Origin: Pseudonocardia hierapolitana
Lineage (GTDB): Bacteria; Actinomycetota; Actinomycetes; Mycobacteriales; Pseudonocardiaceae
Direction of reading: 5' to 3'
DNA length: 64,000 bases
Assembly (NCBI RefSeq): GCF_007994075.1
Contig: NZ_VIWU01000001.1
Location: 3,534,001-3,598,000, forward strand
Shown here: piece after piece, positions 1-10,559 of the stretch
Position numbering within the stretch: the stretch's first letter is position 1
How the letters are laid out: the number at the start of each line of letters is the position of its first letter
Made by a program: the position numbers and the translations under genes
Notes under the pieces: model-generated
Seen by the model: the letters and a program-made list of their open reading frames with translations, nothing else
Databases searched by the model: none
Told to the model about the DNA's origin: nothing

Positions 1-891
1 CGCGGCCAGGCGCAGCCCGTCGTCGGCGAATTCCATGCGGACCTGGGCCACGCGGTCGGTGACGAGGGCCACGCGCTTGATCGCCTCGACGAGCGGGGCG
101 ACGTCGACGACGGCGGCGCTCGTGTGCTCGGTGGGGATCAGCTGGCGGAAGCGCGGGAACTCGGCGTCGAGCAGGCGGGTGGTGGCGCGGCGGCCGCCGC
201 CCGTGATGCCCAGCATGCCGTCGCCCGCCGACAGCGCGATCTCCACGGTGCCGGCGCCGGACAGCGTCTTCGCGACCTCGGCGAGCGTGCGCGCCGGGAT
301 GAGCACCGCGCTCGACTGCGCGTCGTCCTCGGGGGTCCAGTCCAGCTCGCGGACGGCGAGCCGGAACCGGTCGGTGGCCGCGAGCGTGAGCCGATCACCC
401 TCGATCTCCAGCCGGATGCCGGTGAGCATCGGCAGCGTGTCGTCGCGGCCTGCTGCGACGGCCACCTGCGCTACGGCCTCGGCGAGCTCGCTCGCGGCCA
501 CGGTGCCGGCGAGCTGGGGCATGGCCGGCAGCTGTGGATAGTCCTCGACCGGCATCGTCGGCAGGCTGAACCGGCTGCTCCCGCAGTTGATCGTGGCGCG
601 GGCGCCGTCGACGACGAGATCGACCGGCTTCGACGGCAGAGCGCGGGTGATGTCCGCGAGCAGCCGGCCCGACACGAGGACGCGGCCCGGGTCGCCGATC
701 GTGGCGTCGAGCTCGACCCGCGCGGACGTCTCGTAGTCGAACCCGGAGACCGTGAGGCGGTCGCCGTCGGCCCCGCCGGCGGCCTCGATGAGAACGCCGC
801 CGAGCACCGGGACCGGCGGTCGCGCCGGGAGGCTGCGCGCCACCCAGGCAGCGGCGTCGGCGAGGACGTCGCGTTCGACCCGGAACTTCAT
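1..891 (-). CDS. dnaN: DNA polymerase III beta subunit (sliding clamp), 3' end outside window
   Basis: Ring-shaped processivity clamp that tethers DNA polymerase III to the template. The visible 297 codons begin with ATG at 891 ([16 protein letters not shown]) and contain the clamp pattern of alternating strands such as [21 protein letters not shown] and [13 protein letters not shown]; the last part of domain 3 is missing because the window ends. Family members are roughly 370-400 residues, so about a quarter is missing. It lies downstream of dnaA in the same direction across an 807-base spacer, the usual dnaA-oriC-dnaN arrangement of actinobacteria. Identity is secure; only the C-terminus is unseen. 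Confidence 0.96.
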   Translation of the reverse strand, partial: MKFRVERDVLADAAAWVARSLPARPPVPVLGGVLIEAAGGADGDRLTVSGFDYETSARVELDATIGDPGRVLVSGRLLADITRALPSKPVDLVVDGARATINCGSSRFSLPTMPVEDYPQLPAMPQLAGTVAASELAEAVAQVAVAAGRDDTLPMLTGIRLEIEGDRLTLAATDRFRLAVRELDWTPEDDAQSSAVLIPARTLAEVAKTLSGAGTVEIALSAGDGMLGITGGGRRATTRLLDAEFPRFRQLIPTEHTSAAVVDVAPLVEAIKRVALVTDRVAQVRMEFADDGLRLAA

Positions 892-1698
892 GAGGGGACC
901 TCTCGCGCTGGGGACGACTCGGGGTCGCCGGCTCCATGCCGGCGGGCGTTGTGGGTGCGGCGCCCGGACGCCGCTGCGGTGCCGGGAAGACCCGGGCCGG
1001 GGAGACCCACCGTAGAGCCTCCGGACCGCGGGTGTCATCCCGGCCATGGGGGTACCCGATCGGGAGCGCCCGTCCGATTCCATCCACGTCGCTTCTTCTC
1101 TCTCAGATGTTCAAAGAGAGAGATCCAGCAGTAGTGACAGGTCCTGTGCGCAGTGTGGATGGACGGCATTGGCGCTGGCCAGAGGCCGTGTCCGGATGTG
1201 GACGACTGGGTGGGAGCGCCGGTGGGCGGATGAGGTCGTCCGTGGATGCCTCAACGGAGCGGGTAGCTGTCCCCGCGGTGGACACCGGTTTTCCACCGCT
1301 CGAGCACGATCCGTCCACCGGACTCTCAGCGACCATCCACAGAGTTGTCCCCAGATGTGGGTGAAGAGTGGTCGCGTGGGGACGCAGCGCGACCGGATCC
1401 GGCCCGTGCTCCTCACTCTGAGCAACCCGCCGACGCTCTCTCGTCGCACATGGGTGACGACGTCCGTGTGGGTTCCCGTGCACGGGGAGCGACCGTCCTC
1501 GACCTCGCGCGCTCCGCGTCGGCCCGTGCATCCCGTCGACGGGACGCATCGGCGGAAGAGAGGTGCACGACAGGAGAAGAGGCGCGTCGGCCGGCGCGAG
1601 GCGCGTGCGCCGGGACGCCTTGTGAGTGAGCCGCTCACGCCCGCCCGCGCCGCGCTCCATGTCTCGGTTCACGCACCGGTTCTCCGGGCGCGCGGTGG
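892..1698. other. oriC: Putative chromosomal origin oriC (dnaA-dnaN spacer)
   Basis: No convincing gene lies in this 807-base spacer. Between 1154 and 1364 there is a run of degenerate DnaA boxes on both strands: TGTGGATGG (1154), TGTGGACGA (1197), GGTGGACAC (1277), TTTTCCACC (1289), CCATCCACA (1333), TTGTCCCCA (1345) and TGTGGGTGA (1356), compared with TTGTCCACA. Actinobacterial oriC is known to sit between dnaA and dnaN with many imperfect GC-adapted boxes. No strongly AT-rich unwinding element is obvious by eye. The ORFs that can be drawn through this stretch are arginine-rich antisense artefacts. Confidence 0.85.
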
Positions 1699-3318
1699 TC
1701 AGTGGCGGGCGCGCTGCTTGATCCGCGCCGTGAGCTCCTGGACCTGTTCGAAGGTCTTGCGGCGCTGTGCGATCTCGTTGCGGATCTTCTTGTCGGCGTG
1801 CATGACGGTGGTGTGGTCACGGCCGCCGAAGGTCTGCCCGATGCGCGGCAGGGAGAGGTCGGTGAGCTCGCGGCACAGATACATGGCGATCTGGCGCGGC
1901 TGGGCGTGCGCCTTCGACTTCCCCGGCCCGCACAGCTCGTCGATCGTGACGCCGAAGAACTCGGCGGTGACCGCCATGATCGTGGGCGCCGTGATCTCGG
2001 ACGCCGCGGAGTCGGGGATGAGGTCGCGCAGCACGATCTCGGCGAGCTGCGTGTCGACCGGCTGCCGGTTCAGCGACGCGAACGCCGTGACGCGGATGAG
2101 CGCGCCCTCCAGCTCGCGGATGTTGCGCTCGATGCGCTCGGCGATGAACTCCAGCACGTCACCGGGGACGGCGAGGCGGTCCTGCGCGGCCTTCTTCCTC
2201 AGGATCGCGATGCGGGTCTCCAGCTCGGGTGGCTGGATGTCGGTGATGAGGCCCCACTCGAACCGCGTGCGCATCCGGTCCTCGAGGGTCTCGAGGCGCT
2301 TCGGCGGCCGGTCGGACGACACGACGATCTGCTTGTTGGCGTTGTGGAGGGTGTTGAAGGTGTGGAAGAACTCCTCCTGCGTCCCTTCCTTGCCCTCCAG
2401 GAACTGGATGTCGTCCACCAGCAGGACGTCGACGTCGCGGTAGCGGCGCTGGAACGCCACCTTGCGGTCGTCGCGCAGCGAGTTGATGAAGTCGTTCGTG
2501 AACTCCTCGGTGGAGACGTACCGCACGCGCATGCCGGGGAACAGCCGCTGCGTGTAATGGCCGACCGCGTGGAGCAGGTGCGTCTTGCCCAGCCCGGAGT
2601 CGCCCCAGATGAAGAGGGGGTTGTACGCGCGGGCCGGAGCCTCGGCCACGGCGACCGCCGCCGCGTGGCTGAAGCGGTTGGACGCCCCGATGACGAAGGT
2701 GTCGAAGGTGTACTTCTCGTTGAGCCGCGTCTGGGAGCGCGGGGTGACGGCCTCGCCCGCCGGCGGGCCGGAGTAGGTGGGCCACACCTCGGGGGAGCGC
2801 CCGTCGCCCGACTCGCGGGGGCCGCCGTTCGTCCGCGCGCCGTCGGCGTCCACCACCGCTGCGAGCGGACCGGGAGTGGGCAGGGCGACTCCGTCGGAGC
2901 CGTGGGGCTCCTCGGGCTGCTCCGCGGGTGGGCGGTCTCCGTTCGCCTCGACACCGGGGGATACGGAGGCGGCCGTGCGGGCCGGCATCCCCGCCATCCC
3001 CGGCGGGTCGGGCACCTCGGTGCCGCCGGACGCCGCGGAGGCGTCGACGACGACGGCGAGGTTCACCGTGACGCCCAGGTGCCGGCCGAGTGCGTCGCTG
3101 ATCGGTCGCCGCAGGATCCGCTCGATCGCGTCCTTGGCGAACTCGCTCGGCGCCGCGAGCAGCGCCGTGCCGTCGATCAGACCGAGTGGGCGCGTGAGGC
3201 GGAGGAAGGCGCGCTGCTGAGGGGAGAGCGACTGGTGACCCGATCCCGCCGCGGCGCCGGAGAGATCGGCGATGACGCGGTTCCAGACCTGTCCCAAGTC
3301 TCCTGGCTGGTCGGCCAC
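1699..3318 (-). CDS. dnaA: Chromosomal replication initiator DnaA
   Basis: AAA+ initiator that binds DnaA boxes, melts oriC and loads the DnaB helicase. The 539-residue product has N-terminal domain I ([15 protein letters not shown]), a long acidic/proline-rich domain II typical of actinobacteria (about residues 100-195), the AAA+ core with Walker [14 protein letters not shown] and Walker [14 protein letters not shown], and domain IV with the box-recognition motif [15 protein letters not shown] near the C-terminus. The start is GTG at 3318, preceded by GGAGGGGAG. It diverges from the rpmH operon. A perfect DnaA box lies just upstream at 3391, compatible with autoregulation. Confidence 0.98.
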   Translation of the reverse strand: MADQPGDLGQVWNRVIADLSGAAAGSGHQSLSPQQRAFLRLTRPLGLIDGTALLAAPSEFAKDAIERILRRPISDALGRHLGVTVNLAVVVDASAASGGTEVPDPPGMAGMPARTAASVSPGVEANGDRPPAEQPEEPHGSDGVALPTPGPLAAVVDADGARTNGGPRESGDGRSPEVWPTYSGPPAGEAVTPRSQTRLNEKYTFDTFVIGASNRFSHAAAVAVAEAPARAYNPLFIWGDSGLGKTHLLHAVGHYTQRLFPGMRVRYVSTEEFTNDFINSLRDDRKVAFQRRYRDVDVLLVDDIQFLEGKEGTQEEFFHTFNTLHNANKQIVVSSDRPPKRLETLEDRMRTRFEWGLITDIQPPELETRIAILRKKAAQDRLAVPGDVLEFIAERIERNIRELEGALIRVTAFASLNRQPVDTQLAEIVLRDLIPDSAASEITAPTIMAVTAEFFGVTIDELCGPGKSKAHAQPRQIAMYLCRELTDLSLPRIGQTFGGRDHTTVMHADKKIRNEIAQRRKTFEQVQELTARIKQRARH

Positions 3319-3854
3319 CGGTCCGCGCTCCCCTCCGGTCGTCGCCCGGACGATCCACGCACCCCGGGTTAGGGCCGATCATCCCCAGACTTGTCCACAC
3401 CTGTGCGCAAGACGGTACGCGGGCACGCAGCGTGAAAAGCGCGCGGGCCCGTGCAGCCTGGTGACTTGGCGATCCCCCCGGATCCAACTGTGGAGGAGGC
3501 ACGCTAACAACGTCGGGCGGTTGCCACAAGTCGCCGGCGGCGCGCAATCGGACAACAGGATGATCGCCGGCGAAGGAGCGTCCCAGGCCCCCGGAGCGTC
3601 CCCGCCCTTCCGATGCCCGGGCGCTCCTCGCGGCTCCGTGCGCCTCCCCCGCGGGACGACGCAGGCCGACGTGCCATGTACCCTGGTCACAACCGTGCCC
3701 GTGCATGCGGGTCGTGTGCTGCCCGTGGTGCGCCCAGTCGCGCGCCGGGAGCTGCGCCCGATCCGCACGGGCGCCGAAGCACCACCGTCCGAAGCACCCG
3801 AATGATGATCAGCGACGGCCTGCCCAGCATCGCCGTCGACCAGGAGAGCCGACC
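3319..3854. promoter_or_regulatory. Divergent dnaA / rpmH control region with DnaA box
   Basis: This 536-base gene-free stretch separates the divergent dnaA and rpmH genes. A perfect DnaA box TTGTCCACA lies at 3391-3399, with weaker box-like words CTGTGGAGG near 3489 and TTGCCACAA near 3531. A likely -10 element TACCCT lies at 3679-3684 in the context TACCCTGGTCAC, the same word found at the leuS leader promoter. That leaves an rpmH leader of roughly 165 bases. DnaA autoregulation through the 3391 box is an inference from position. Confidence 0.6.
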
Positions 3855-3998
3855 GTGAGCAAGGGCAAGCGCACCTTCCAGCCCAACAACCGCCGCCGGG
3901 CCCGCACGCACGGCTTCAGGCTGCGCATGCGCACCCGCGCCGGGCGCGCCATCGTCGCGGCCCGCCGTGGCAAGGGCCGCCAGCGGCTCTCCGCCTGA
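3855..3998 (+). CDS. rpmH: 50S ribosomal protein L34
   Basis: Small basic protein of the large ribosomal subunit. The 47-residue product starts with GTG at 3855 ([20 protein letters not shown]) and ends KGRQRLSA, the canonical L34 pattern and length. It heads the rightward operon rpmH-rnpA-yidD-yidC-jag-rsmG-parA-parB. The rnpA start chosen here lies 13 bases after the stop codon. Upstream GAGAGCCGACC offers a modest ribosome binding site. Confidence 0.98.
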   Translation: MSKGKRTFQPNNRRRARTHGFRLRMRTRAGRAIVAARRGKGRQRLSA

Positions 3999-4011
3999 TC
4001 CGGCCGGCCCG

Positions 4012-4380
4012 GTGCTGCCGGCCGCGTCCCGGCTCAGGCACCGGGACGAGTTCGTCGCCGTCCTCCGGCGAGGTCGGCGCAGCGGCCGGAGCAGGCTCGT
4101 GGTCCACATGCACGGTTCAGACGGTGGCGCCCCGCGCGCCGGGCTGGTGGTGAGCAAGGCCGTGGGTGGCTCCGTGGTCCGGCACCGGGTGAGCCGCCGG
4201 TTGCGTCACCTACTGGCGCCGCGGCTCGGCGAGCTCCCGGCCGGGGCCATGCTCGTGGTCAGGGCGTTGCCGCCCGCGGCCGACGCCACGTCCGCCGAGC
4301 TGGGCGACGACCTCGACGCCGGCATCCGCGGCGTCCTGCGGAAGCAAGCGAAGCCGCAAGGTGGAGCGCGCCGTGGCTGA
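4012..4380 (+). CDS. rnpA: Ribonuclease P protein component
   Basis: Protein cofactor of RNase P, which trims tRNA 5' leaders. The 122-residue product starting at GTG 4012 ([22 protein letters not shown]) carries the family signature [20 protein letters not shown] in the middle, which contacts the catalytic RNA. A longer in-frame start at 3967 would overlap rpmH and lacks family similarity, so it was rejected. The 3' end overlaps the yidD start by 8 bases, so translational coupling is likely. Confidence 0.95.
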   Translation: MLPAASRLRHRDEFVAVLRRGRRSGRSRLVVHMHGSDGGAPRAGLVVSKAVGGSVVRHRVSRRLRHLLAPRLGELPAGAMLVVRALPPAADATSAELGDDLDAGIRGVLRKQAKPQGGARRG

Positions 4381-4657
4381 CGAGCGGCGTTCCCCGCTGA
4401 CGCGGCTGCCCGTCGCGCTCCTGCGCGGCTACCAGCGCTGGATCTCCCCCGCGCTCCCCCCGACCTGCCGCTTCTACCCCACCTGCAGCGCGTACGCGAT
4501 CGAGGCGTTGCAGGTGCACGGGCTGCTGGGCGGTTCGTGGCTCACGGTCCGGCGCTTGGCGCGCTGCGCACCATGGCACCCTGGCGGAGTCGACCCGGTG
4601 CCGCCGCGCCGTTCCCGCCCGGCCCGGAAGAACATCGAGGAGCAAGCCCCGTGCTGA
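4373..4657 (+). CDS. yidD: Membrane protein insertion efficiency factor YidD
   Basis: Small amphipathic membrane-associated protein that helps YidC insert membrane proteins. The product (94 residues from GTG 4373) shows the strongly conserved block [19 protein letters not shown] followed by HG...[24 protein letters not shown], with the paired cysteines of the family. GTG at 4361 is an alternative start; 4373 was preferred because GGTGGAG lies just before it. The gene overlaps rnpA upstream and yidC downstream by a few bases. Confidence 0.93.
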   Translation: MADERRSPLTRLPVALLRGYQRWISPALPPTCRFYPTCSAYAIEALQVHGLLGGSWLTVRRLARCAPWHPGGVDPVPPRRSRPARKNIEEQAPC

Positions 4658-5766
4658 ACTTCATCTACTACCCGGTCTCGTTCATCCTCTGGGTCTGGCA
4701 CGAGGTCTTCGGGTTCCTCCTCGGACCGGACAACGGCATCGCCTGGGCGCTGTCGGTGATGTTCCTGGTCTTCACGCTGCGGGCGATCCTCTACAAGCCG
4801 TTCGTCCACCAGGTGCGGTCGATGCGGCGGATGCAGGAGTTCCAGCCGGAGATCGCCAAGATCCGCAAGAAGTACGGCAACGACCGGCAGAAGCAGGCCG
4901 AGGAGATGCAGCGGCTCCAGAAGGAGCACGGCGTCAACCCGCTCGGCGGCTGCCTGCCCGTCCTGGTGCAGGTGCCGGTGTTCATCGGCCTGTTCCACGT
5001 GCTGCGCGAGTTCGGTCCCACCAACGGCGACGGCTCGCCGCGCACCGAGAACTACTTCTTCGGACTGGAGGAGGTCCAGTCCTTCAACCGCTCCGACCTG
5101 TTCGGGGCGAAGCTCGGCAACTGGGTGCTGCAGGGCGAGGAGTTCCTCAACGCCGCCGGCACGTCGGTCGCCTCGATGTTGATCGTCATGATTCCGCTGA
5201 TGATCGCCGCGGGCATCTTCACCCACATCACCGCCCGGCACTCGGTGGCCCGGCAGACGGCGGCGCAGGCGGAGAACCCGCAGACCGCGATCATGAACCG
5301 GCTGATGCTGTACGTGTTCCCGATCGGCGTGGTCGTCGGTGCACCGTTCCTGCCGCTCGCCGTGCTCCTCTACTGGGTGTCGAACAACCTGTGGACGCTC
5401 GGGCAGCAGTGGGTCGTGTACCGGAAGATCGACGTGGAGGAGAGCGCCAAGCGGGAGCAGGCGGCGGTCGACCGACAGGCGCGGGCTCCGCGCCCCGGTC
5501 AGAAGCCGGTGCGGCCGGAGACGGCGCAGGCCGACGAGCCGAAGCAGCCGGCGAAGCGCCCGGGCGCCAAGCCGGTCACCCGCAAGCAGGCCGGTTCCGA
5601 ATCGAACGGCGCCGCTCCGGCCACCGAGCCGAAGGACACGTCCGGCAACGGCGCGGGCAACGGCACGGGCAAGAGCCTGGGCGGCAGCCAGAGCGGTACC
5701 GAGCGCGGTGCGCGCAGCGGAGGCGGCAACAGGCCGCCGGCGCGCCGCCCGCGCAAGCGCCGCTGA
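4651..5766 (+). CDS. yidC: Membrane protein insertase YidC
   Basis: Integral membrane insertase that places proteins in the cytoplasmic membrane with or after SecYEG. The 371-residue product from GTG 4651 ([20 protein letters not shown]) has the Gram-positive-type layout: an N-terminal hydrophobic helix, the core block [21 protein letters not shown], and hydrophobic segments near residues 170-255 ending in [20 protein letters not shown]. After residue ~260 it continues as a long basic, proline/alanine/glycine-rich cytosolic tail, which in the family can contact the ribosome. It overlaps yidD by 7 bases; GAGGAGCAAG is the ribosome binding site. Confidence 0.96.
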   Translation: MLNFIYYPVSFILWVWHEVFGFLLGPDNGIAWALSVMFLVFTLRAILYKPFVHQVRSMRRMQEFQPEIAKIRKKYGNDRQKQAEEMQRLQKEHGVNPLGGCLPVLVQVPVFIGLFHVLREFGPTNGDGSPRTENYFFGLEEVQSFNRSDLFGAKLGNWVLQGEEFLNAAGTSVASMLIVMIPLMIAAGIFTHITARHSVARQTAAQAENPQTAIMNRLMLYVFPIGVVVGAPFLPLAVLLYWVSNNLWTLGQQWVVYRKIDVEESAKREQAAVDRQARAPRPGQKPVRPETAQADEPKQPAKRPGAKPVTRKQAGSESNGAAPATEPKDTSGNGAGNGTGKSLGGSQSGTERGARSGGGNRPPARRPRKRR

Positions 5767-5858
5767 CCCACGAGCCATCCGCGGTCGCCCACCGGCGGCC
5801 GCAGCGGTGCGTTCCGGGCCACCGGGCGCGCCGCACCTGTTCAGAGAGGAGACGCATC

Positions 5859-6359
5859 GTGCCGAAGACCGCGCAGGACGGGGCCACTTCCGCCGAGGAC
5901 CAGCTGGTGCGCGAGGGCGACATCGCAGGCGACTACCTCGAGCAGCTCCTGGACATCCTGGACTACGACGGCGACATCGACCTCGACGTCGAGGCGGGGC
6001 GCGCGATCGTCAGCATCGTCGGTGGCGACGACCTCGACAAGCTCGTCGGGGAGCGCGGCGCGGTGCTCGAGGCCCTCCAGGAGCTCACCCGGCTCGCGGT
6101 GCAGCAGGTGTCGGGCAACCGCAGCCGGCTGATGCTCGACATCGCACGGTGGCGGGAGGGCCGCCGTGACGAGCTCACCGCCCTCGGCACCCGCACCGCC
6201 AACGACGTGCTCGAGACCGGCGAGTCCGTGCGCCTTCGTCCGATGACGCCCTTCGAGCGCAAGGTCGTGCACGACGCGGTCGCGAAGATCAAGGGCGTGT
6301 CGAGCGAGAGCGAGGGCGAGGAGCCGCGCCGGCAGGTCGTCATCTTCCGCAGTGCCTGA
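5859..6359 (+). CDS. jag: Jag/KhpB-type RNA-binding protein (KH and R3H domains)
   Basis: Single-strand RNA-binding protein linked to cell elongation and small-RNA biology in Gram-positives. The 166-residue product starts at GTG 5859 behind GAGAGGAG. It has a KH-type domain (about residues 40-95, with VGERGAVLEALQELTRLAV) followed by an R3H domain (about 100-160, with MTPFERKVVHDAVAKIKGVSS). No N-terminal Jag-N domain is present, as is common in actinobacteria. Its 3' end overlaps rsmG by 8 bases, and the yidC-jag-rsmG order is conserved. Confidence 0.93.
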   Translation: MPKTAQDGATSAEDQLVREGDIAGDYLEQLLDILDYDGDIDLDVEAGRAIVSIVGGDDLDKLVGERGAVLEALQELTRLAVQQVSGNRSRLMLDIARWREGRRDELTALGTRTANDVLETGESVRLRPMTPFERKVVHDAVAKIKGVSSESEGEEPRRQVVIFRSA

Positions 6360-7047
6360 TTCCCTGGGGCCCGGTACGGGTCCTGCGGAAGTGAACCGGG
6401 ACGCCGCTGTCTTCGGCGAGCGCCTCCCGCTCGCCCGGCGGTACGCCGAGCACCTCGCCACCTCCGGCGTCGAGCGCGGGCTCATCGGTCCGCGAGAGGC
6501 GGACCGGGTCTGGGAGCGCCACGTACTCAACTGCGCGGTCGTCGCGGCGCTCGTGCCGGACGGCGCGCGCCTGGTGGACGTGGGTTCGGGAGCAGGCCTT
6601 CCCGGGATACCGTTGGCACTGGCCCTGCCCGATGTCAGCATCGTCCTCGTGGAACCGCTCGCTCGTCGAGTCGAGTGGTTGCGCGAGGTGATCGCCGATC
6701 TCGGCGTGGCGGTGGAGGTGGAGCGGGGCCGGGCCGAGGAAGATGACGTGCGGCGGCGATGGGAGGGAGCCGACGTGGTGACCGCTCGTGCCGTCGCGCC
6801 GCTGGCTCGTCTCGCCGGCTGGTGCCTGCCGCTGGTCCGGCCGGGTGGGTACATGCTCGCGATCAAGGGTGCCGCCGCGGCGGACGAGGTTGAGCGGGAC
6901 GCGGCCGCCGTGCGACGACTCGGCGGTGGGGTCCCCCGGATCGAGCGGTGCGGCTCGGGGATCATCGATCCCCCGAGCACGGTGGTCGTCGTCGAGCGGG
7001 AGGCCGGTGCCGCGGTCCGCACGACGCGCAGGAGAGGGCGGGCGTGA
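6352..7047 (+). CDS. rsmG: 16S rRNA (guanine-N7) methyltransferase RsmG (GidB)
   Basis: SAM-dependent enzyme that methylates a guanine in the 530 loop of 16S rRNA; loss confers low-level streptomycin resistance in other bacteria. The 231-residue product has the SAM-binding motif LVDVGSGAGLPGIPLALA and the downstream block DVVTARAVAPLARLAGWCLPLV. GTG 6352 was taken as start, overlapping jag; GTG 6391 is possible. The stop codon overlaps the parA start (GTGA at 7044-7047), which indicates translational coupling to the partition genes. Confidence 0.94.
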   Translation: MPDSLGPGTGPAEVNRDAAVFGERLPLARRYAEHLATSGVERGLIGPREADRVWERHVLNCAVVAALVPDGARLVDVGSGAGLPGIPLALALPDVSIVLVEPLARRVEWLREVIADLGVAVEVERGRAEEDDVRRRWEGADVVTARAVAPLARLAGWCLPLVRPGGYMLAIKGAAAADEVERDAAAVRRLGGGVPRIERCGSGIIDPPSTVVVVEREAGAAVRTTRRRGRA

Positions 7048-8006
7048 CGTTCAAGGTGTCCCAGTACGAGATCTCCCCTGACCATGTTTCACGTGAAACA
7101 CCCGGGTGGACCCCGATCGCGGAGGAGGCCGCACGCGCGGCGCGCGTGCTGCACCCGGACCGCTACCGGATGCCCCGCCCGAGCCACCGACGCGTGCTGA
7201 CCGTCGCCAACCAGAAGGGCGGCGTCGGGAAGACCACCAGCACCGTCAACCTGGCCGCTGCCCTGGCGATGCACGGCGTGCGGGTGCTCGTGATCGACCT
7301 CGATCCGCAGGGCAACGCGAGCACCGCGCTCGGTGTGGACCATCGGCTGGGCACACCGTCGGTGTACGAGGCGCTGCTGGGCGAGATCCGGCTCGCCGAG
7401 GCGGCGGCCGTGAGCACGGCCTCGCCGAACCTGTTGTGCGTGCCGGCGACGATCGACCTCGCCGGGGCGGAGATCGAGCTCGTCAGCATGGTGGCGCGGG
7501 AGAACCGCCTGCGCCAGGCCCTCTCCCCCGAGGCGCTCGACGAGCTCAACGTGGACTACGTCTTCGTGGACTGTCCGCCCTCGCTCGGCCTGCTCACGGT
7601 CAACGCGCTCGTGGCGGCCAACGAGGTGCTGATCCCGATCCAGTGCGAGTACTACGCGCTGGAGGGTCTGGGCCAGCTGCTGAGCAACATCGACCTCGTG
7701 CGTGCACACCTCAACACCAGCCTGCACGTCTCGACGATCCTGCTGACCATGTACGACGGGCGCACGAAGCTCGCCGACCAGGTCACCAGCGAGGTGCGCG
7801 AGCACTTCGGGTCCACGGTGCTGCGCACCGTGATCCCGCGCAGCGTCAAGGTCTCCGAAGCGCCCGGATACAGCCAGACGGTGCTGGCCTACGATCCGGG
7901 CTCACGCGGCTCGATGAGCTATGTCGATGCGGCCCGCGAGATCGCCGAGCGTGGCGCGGAGATGTCCGTGCCGCCTGACCGGGATGGCGGTAGCCGCAAT
8001 GCCTGA
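7044..8006 (+). CDS. parA: Chromosome partitioning ATPase ParA (Soj)
   Basis: Deviant Walker-type ATPase that drives segregation of ParB-bound origins. The 320-residue product contains the deviant Walker [13 protein letters not shown], Walker A' [16 protein letters not shown] and Walker [16 protein letters not shown] motifs. The start is GTG 7044, overlapping rsmG. The first ~50 residues precede the core fold. Within codons 14-20 the DNA contains a perfect parS site, so the stretch HVSRET is encoded by the ParB target itself. It overlaps parB by 8 bases. Confidence 0.96.
   Translation: MTFKVSQYEISPDHVSRETPGWTPIAEEAARAARVLHPDRYRMPRPSHRRVLTVANQKGGVGKTTSTVNLAAALAMHGVRVLVIDLDPQGNASTALGVDHRLGTPSVYEALLGEIRLAEAAAVSTASPNLLCVPATIDLAGAEIELVSMVARENRLRQALSPEALDELNVDYVFVDCPPSLGLLTVNALVAANEVLIPIQCEYYALEGLGQLLSNIDLVRAHLNTSLHVSTILLTMYDGRTKLADQVTSEVREHFGSTVLRTVIPRSVKVSEAPGYSQTVLAYDPGSRGSMSYVDAAREIAERGAEMSVPPDRDGGSRNA
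7085..7100. other. parS: parS site inside parA
   Basis: TGTTTCACGTGAAACA is a perfect 16-bp palindrome identical to the universal ParB target. It lies inside the 5' coding part of parA, 41 bases after its start codon. It is one of five sites in the first 11.4 kb, all within about 11 kb of the putative origin. Confidence 0.95.
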
Positions 8007-9039
8007 GCGCCCCACAGCCCCGAAGTCCGCCCCGCAGCGGAAGGGCGGGCTGGGGCGCGGGCTGGCCGCGCTCATTCCCACCGCCCCAGCCCAAGCGGAC
8101 GGTCCCGCGCCGCACACCGTGGGCTCGGGCGTCGCGACCCGGCCCGTCCCCGTGGCGCCGGGCCCGACCATCCCGGCACCCAGCCAGCCACGGGCCTCCG
8201 AGCGCACCACCGATCCGGCGGCACCGGTTCCGGTCGCCGGGGCCGTGTACCGCGAGATCGACCTCTCGGCCATCCAGCCGAACGCGAAGCAGCCCCGCAC
8301 CCAGTTCGACGAGGAGGCGCTCGCCGAGCTCGAGCACTCCATCCGTGAGTTCGGGCTGCTCCAGCCGATCGTCGTGCGTGAGGTTGCCCCGAGCTCCTAC
8401 GAGCTCGTCATGGGCGAGCGGCGCTGGCGCGCCGCGCAGCGCGCAGGCCTCACCCGCCTCCCGGCGATCGTGCGCCGCACCGGCGACGACTCGATGCTGC
8501 GCGACGCGCTACTGGAGAACATCCACCGCGTCCAGCTCAACCCCCTCGACGAAGCGGCGGCCTACGAGCAGTTGCTGGCCGAGTTCGGCGTCACGCAGAC
8601 CGAGCTCGCCGACCGCCTCGGCCGCAGCCGTCCTGTCGTCACCAACACGATCCGGCTGCTGAAGTTGCCGGTGTCGGTCCAGCGGCGGGTCGCGGCGGGC
8701 GTGCTGTCGGCCGGGCACGCACGCGCTCTGCTCGGCATCGAGGACGCGGGGCGGCAGGAGGAGCTCGCCGCCCGCATCGTCGCCGAAGGCATGTCGGTGC
8801 GCGCCACCGAGGAGGCGGTGGTGCTCCTCAGGCGCGAAGCCCCCTCGAGCGCCAAGCCGGCTCGCCGCAGGCCGATGCAGGCTCCCGGGCTGCAGGATCT
8901 CGCCGAGCGCCTGTCGGACGCATTCGACACCCGCGTGAAGGTCGAGCTCGGGCAGCGCAAGGGGCGAATCGTCGTCGAGTTCGGTTCGGTGGAGGACCTG
9001 GAGCGGATCGCCAAGCTGATGGACCGTTCCGAGAGCTGA
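7999..9039 (+). CDS. parB: Chromosome partitioning protein ParB (Spo0J)
   Basis: CTP-dependent DNA clamp that loads at parS and spreads. The 346-residue product from ATG 7999 begins with the conserved basic [13 protein letters not shown] segment. It continues through a proline-rich linker, the N-terminal nuclease-like domain (residues ~85-180, with [17 protein letters not shown] and the CTP-binding [10 protein letters not shown]), the helix-turn-helix domain (~185-260, with [22 protein letters not shown]), and a C-terminal dimerization tail ([17 protein letters not shown]). ATG 7984 is an alternative start. It is the last gene of the operon; a gene desert with further parS sites follows. Confidence 0.96.
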   Translation: MPERPTAPKSAPQRKGGLGRGLAALIPTAPAQADGPAPHTVGSGVATRPVPVAPGPTIPAPSQPRASERTTDPAAPVPVAGAVYREIDLSAIQPNAKQPRTQFDEEALAELEHSIREFGLLQPIVVREVAPSSYELVMGERRWRAAQRAGLTRLPAIVRRTGDDSMLRDALLENIHRVQLNPLDEAAAYEQLLAEFGVTQTELADRLGRSRPVVTNTIRLLKLPVSVQRRVAAGVLSAGHARALLGIEDAGRQEELAARIVAEGMSVRATEEAVVLLRREAPSSAKPARRRPMQAPGLQDLAERLSDAFDTRVKVELGQRKGRIVVEFGSVEDLERIAKLMDRSES

Positions 9040-9665
9040 CCTCTCCCTCGTCCCCTCCCATATCCACCCACTCACGCGGCCGTCAGCGGCCTTCTCAGGG
9101 CGCCCTGTGCGCCACGCTGGCGGCCTCGCGGCGGGTCGGCTAGGGGTTTTGCTGCCAGATTTTCTGATCATGCTCTGGGCGCTGCCAGGCCCGTTTCAGG
9201 CGGCTGGTCGCCCGGATGATCGCGGAAGTTCGGATCCCCGGGCGCACGAGTCGTTCTGGTCGGGTGAGGTGCGGTGAGCGCGACCCGGCCCGGGCCGCAC
9301 GGCGAACGATCTCTCTTCGAGGCCGGGGCGGGTTCACTGCCTGGGTGCCACCCCACTGGCGGTGGTCCCGACCCTCACGCCCAGCCCGCCCGGGCGAGTC
9401 GCGGTGAGATCAACGCGGGGTCGGCCCGTGGCGGTCCTGAACCGCACTGGGGGCCTGTTGCCCGCTATTGCGTGGAGCGGCGCTGGCTGGCCCCGCAGAC
9501 CGGGAGTGTCAACGTCGGTCGGGACGGGCCAGGACGTGCACGGTGTGGAGTGCCGCACTCTGCCACCGGCCGCTGATCCACCTGGGCAGCACAGCAGAGT
9601 CGCCGCGGCAGCAGCGGCGTACTGCTCGGACCGATCACACCCGGTTGAGCGCCGGGAGCAGCACA

Positions 9666-10000
9666 TCAGTGCAGATGCGGCAGCAATGAGGTGCTGCTCG
9701 GGTCGATCACGACGGTGATGCGGCGGGCGCCGACCGGGCCCTCACGACGGGGAATCAGCCTGTAGGTGCGGTTCGTGTCGTGCTCCGGCCGATCATGCTT
9801 CGGATCCTGGGAGTGGCCGGATGGAACGGGCCCACAGCCAATCGCGTGGCACCCGCGCGCACGATCTCGTCGGGAACGGGCGTCCGCCAGCGCAACCCGG
9901 GGATCGGTAGTTGACCCAATTCGGCCCACCCCGTACCGGTTGGGGCGTGGGGCGAACCGGATCCACACGCCAGCCGCCCTCGGGCCGCGGGCGTGAGGTA
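9666..10000 (-). pseudogene. Decayed coding fragment of unknown family
   Basis: Read on the minus strand, three frames each give short coding-like stretches that would join if frameshifts were corrected: PNWVNYRSPG, then RWRTPVPDEIVRAGATRLAV, then RTYRLIPRREGPVGARR ending DPSSTSLLPHLH and a stop at 9666. Third codon positions are mostly G or C in each piece, as in the real genes nearby, while the other frames are arginine/proline-rich noise. I do not recognise the family. It could also be chance in GC-rich DNA; confidence is low. Confidence 0.3.
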
Positions 10001-10225
10001 GTGCGGTCCGGGCCGGGCACGCCGCGCCCACGAGACGGTTCACTCCACAGCGGCGCCCGCGCCGAAGCCCTGATCGGCGGTTGGGCGCGAACGCGGCGGG
10101 ATCCGGCCGTTCTCGCAGCGACCCGCCGATCACGGGGGTGACGCCCCTGAGGCCGTCGGACCCCGGCGGCCGGGAAGCCCTCGTGCACGGACGCAACGAG
10201 TGCAACCGGAGTGCTCGGGCAGGGA

Positions 10226-10255
10226 AGGTCGGTGTTTCACGTGAAACACCGACCT
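10226..10255. other. parS: parS site inside a 30-bp perfect palindrome
   Basis: The 16-bp parS TGTTTCACGTGAAACA at 10233-10248 is extended on both sides by matching flanks (AGGTCGG on the left, CCGACCT on the right). The whole 30 bases therefore form one uninterrupted palindrome. It lies in the gene desert 1.2 kb after parB. Confidence 0.95.
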
Positions 10256-10559
10256 CTTGGGACGGGCAGCCGAGGGGCGGAGCCCTTACACCGCTCTGAT
10301 CATTGAATCGGTGTTCCTACGTCCCACTGCAGAACGCTCCCCCGACCTCATACACGTCGCTCCGGGTCGGCGATCACGCGACGAGATCAGGCGCGGTGTG
10401 GATTGGCACGTCGTCCCCGTCTCGAGGGACGAATGCAGCTCCCCCGCTCCCCCGCGCCCGAAATGCGGATCCTCGCGGTCGCGGCGCCGCGGCGCGCCGT
10501 CCTGGCAGCGGGCGCTCAGCGAGCCAGGCGCGGCAACACCGGTCGAGCCGGCGACACAT

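Noticed and set aside
124..1134. Long plus-strand ORF opposite dnaN and the origin
   Set aside because: Antisense to a clear dnaN gene; composition is arginine/alanine-rich noise typical of GC-rich shadow frames.
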